This document shows, piece by piece, positions 58,201 through 61,200 of a DNA stretch of 64,000 bases (positions are counted from its first letter, which is position 1; every line of letters starts with the position of its first letter). The notes under the pieces are model-generated. The model did not search any database and was not told the DNA's origin. It saw only the letters and a list, made by a program, of their open reading frames with translations. The position numbers and the translations under genes are program-made. The DNA lies in assembly GCA_032622095.1 (NCBI GenBank), contig CP136069.1, positions 162,241,043 through 162,305,042 of the forward strand. The letters are read 5' to 3'. This stretch comes from Siphonodentalium dalli (taxonomy: Eukaryota; Mollusca; Scaphopoda; Gadilida; Siphonodentaliidae).

Positions 58201-61200
58201 GTATCACACAGGAGTACTGAACATCATATCTTACTATTTCTTATATGAGTTATGTAATACTTTTTCTTGCATATCCCAGCATATCCTAGATTTTTCAAAT
58301 TTGGTATACAATTAATTCAATTTAAAATTCAAACAAATTTTAATTGATATTTAACAACTTTGTAATGAACAATGAATGAAGAGTGACAAATAAAATTGAA
58401 ATATAACAATATAACAAGGTAATTAAATGACTAGATTGGAAGAGATGACTAGATTAGATCAATACCAAACAATTATTACATGTAACTTAGTCCAACCAAG
58501 AAACTTTACTAGTATATAGCAAAATGTTTACTAAATGTCCCTTTTGCACTGTGTTTTCTACCATCCAAATGAATAATATAACATTCAAATTTATACTTGT
58601 ACGAAGAATCCATTCAGTAAACGAAGGGTTGAAACATAAATTCCTCAACATAATGGTAATACATCTGTTGTGCTTTAGCCAACGATTTCGGGGAGATTTC
58701 AGGGACGACAGTCATTCTTATACGGTCATTTAGTGAGATTTGTTCCTGGTTCAGTCTGCTTTACTTACTATCCCCTCAAACTCTGTGGAGATTTGCCGCA
58801 GTATTTTTGCTAGGTATACGTGCATGATGCATCCATGGCTGGCGTTCAGCGCTAAGAGGGGCATCCGAATCATATATCTAGGTCAGTTGATTTTAAAACA
58901 AAAATGAACCAGCTATATTGTTTTACTTACAGGTGGCAGTCCATGTTCTTCCTCTCCATGCGGTATTGACCATGTATGCATCGATGTGATTGATGCTTAC
59001 GAATGTCGTTGCAAACAAGGCTACACAGGAATACATTGTGAGGTTTCGCCTTCTGTCTGCGAAGAAAATCAATGCAGGCATGGCGCCACCTGCCAGTCAC
59101 AGGGAGACGACTACGCGTGTTCCTGTCCAGACGGAATTACTGGAGAATTATGTGAAAATGTCATCCGTGAGTTTGTTTCGATCATCTATATATGTATTTT
59201 GAGACTTCCGTATATATATATATGTGTGTATATAGGTGTGTGGGTATCGAAAACAGCTGCGCGGATCGAGCTCAAATTTCGTATATAAGGGTAAAAACCC
59301 ACGGGGATCGTCGACGTCTCATTTTGGACAAGCTCTGAGCACTCATTCTCCACTCCCAATCATCAAAATCACCGCAAACACGGCGGGGGTTAATCGGGTT
59401 GATATTCGCTCGCGATCCAAGAGGCGTAACTCTACATGTTTTTATATCTGTATAATGTATATGTATATTTTTATATCCATATTCACTTCAAACTGCTAAA
59501 CCCGTTGAGCCAAACTTGCTAATACCTTCCAAAATATATAATTTACATTTTCTCATATATACATTTCTTGTCTATTTTCGATACATTCATATAAACAAGC
59601 TCTAAACTTACACCACTCAATTCGTGCTAACTCACGCACCTTATATGGCTGCTAAAATTTAGTAAATACGAGGCACTGTGATACGTCCCATAATATGGCG
59701 GGACTTCCACTGCCTCAAGCCGTGAATACCAACAACAACGACATTGTTGGACTCGCCAAGCCCGTGAATGCCAACAACAATGACGTTGGCGAGAACGCAG
59801 CTTATATGGCTGCTAAAATTTTGTAAATACGAGGCACTGTGATACGTCCCAGAATCTGACGGGACTTCAACTGCCTCAAACCGTGAATACCAACAACAAC
59901 ATTGTTGGACTCGCCAAGCCGTGAATGCCAACAACAACGACGTTGGCGAGAACGCAGCTTATATGGCTGCTACAATTTAGTAAATTCGAGGCACTGTGAT
60001 ACGTCCCAGAATCTGACGGGACTTCCACTGCCTCAAGCCGTCAACACCAACAACAACGACATTGTTGGACTCGCCAAGTCGTGAATGCCAACAACAACGA
60101 CGTTGGCGAGAACGCGACCCAGAATCTGACGGGACTTCCACTGCCTCAAGCCGTGAATGCCAACAACAACGACATTGTTGGACTCGCCAAGCCGTGAATG
60201 CCAACAACAACGACTTTGTTGGCGAGAAAACACACAATGCTATTTTCTCTTCACGGCAATGTGACAATTTTCGGGTGGCCCCAAGCCGTGAATGCCAACA
60301 ACAACGACATCGTTGGCATACCTCTTTTAGGGACGAGTATCATAATTCCTCTTGATTAAACAATTTTTCATCGGGTCAGTTCATACCTCTTTTAGGGACG
60401 GGTATCATAATTCCTCTTGATTAAAAAAACAGAATTAACTCATTAAACAATGCGTGTTGCCCCAAGCCGTGAATGCCAACAACAACGACATCGTTGGCAT
60501 ACCTCTTTTAGGGACGGGGGAAATTTTCATCGGGTCAGTTTGTACCGTAAATCATACCTCTTTTAGGGACGGGTAGCATAATTTCTCTTGATTAAAAGGG
60601 CACAATTAACTCATTGAAAAGCAAAAACATGTCATGTTTCGGACAAACCTGCTAGTCTCCTATATATTTTGAGACTTCCCTATATAAATATATGTGTGTG
60701 TACTTTATAGAATCGAAAACGGCTGCTCCGATCGAGACCAAACTTCCCTCAGAGCTCAGAGCACGCGTTCTCCACTCTCAGTCACCAAAAAATCGGCGCT
60801 GCGGGGTTAATCGCGTTGATAGTTAAAGAGCTTTCGTATCCGCAGTGTCGTTGATAAAGATCTTCCATATTTGGGTTCGTTAACCGGTTAACGCTCTTTA
60901 TTCCCTTCCGCTTTCGCATACGGTTTTGTTTACGTTATCTGGAACTCGCTTCTGTGTGATTCTTACGTACTTAGGGCTTCATAGGAACGAGGGACATTTT
61001 CATCGCCCGAGGTGATCTTCACCTTGAAACGGGTACCCACAAATGATATATATGTGTGTGTCTTTCGCATACGGTTTTCTTTACGTTATCTGGAACTCGC
61101 TTCTGTGTGATTCTTACGTACTTAGGGCTTCCTAGGAACGGGGGACATTTTCATCGGCTCATTTTTTCCGCCCGATGTGATCTTCACCTTGAAACGGGTA

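Noticed and set aside
59660-60330. Regular repeats resembling a CRISPR array
   Set aside because: Units are 110-160 bp, contiguous rather than spaced by unique spacers, and lie inside an intron of a eukaryotic gene within a mobile element.
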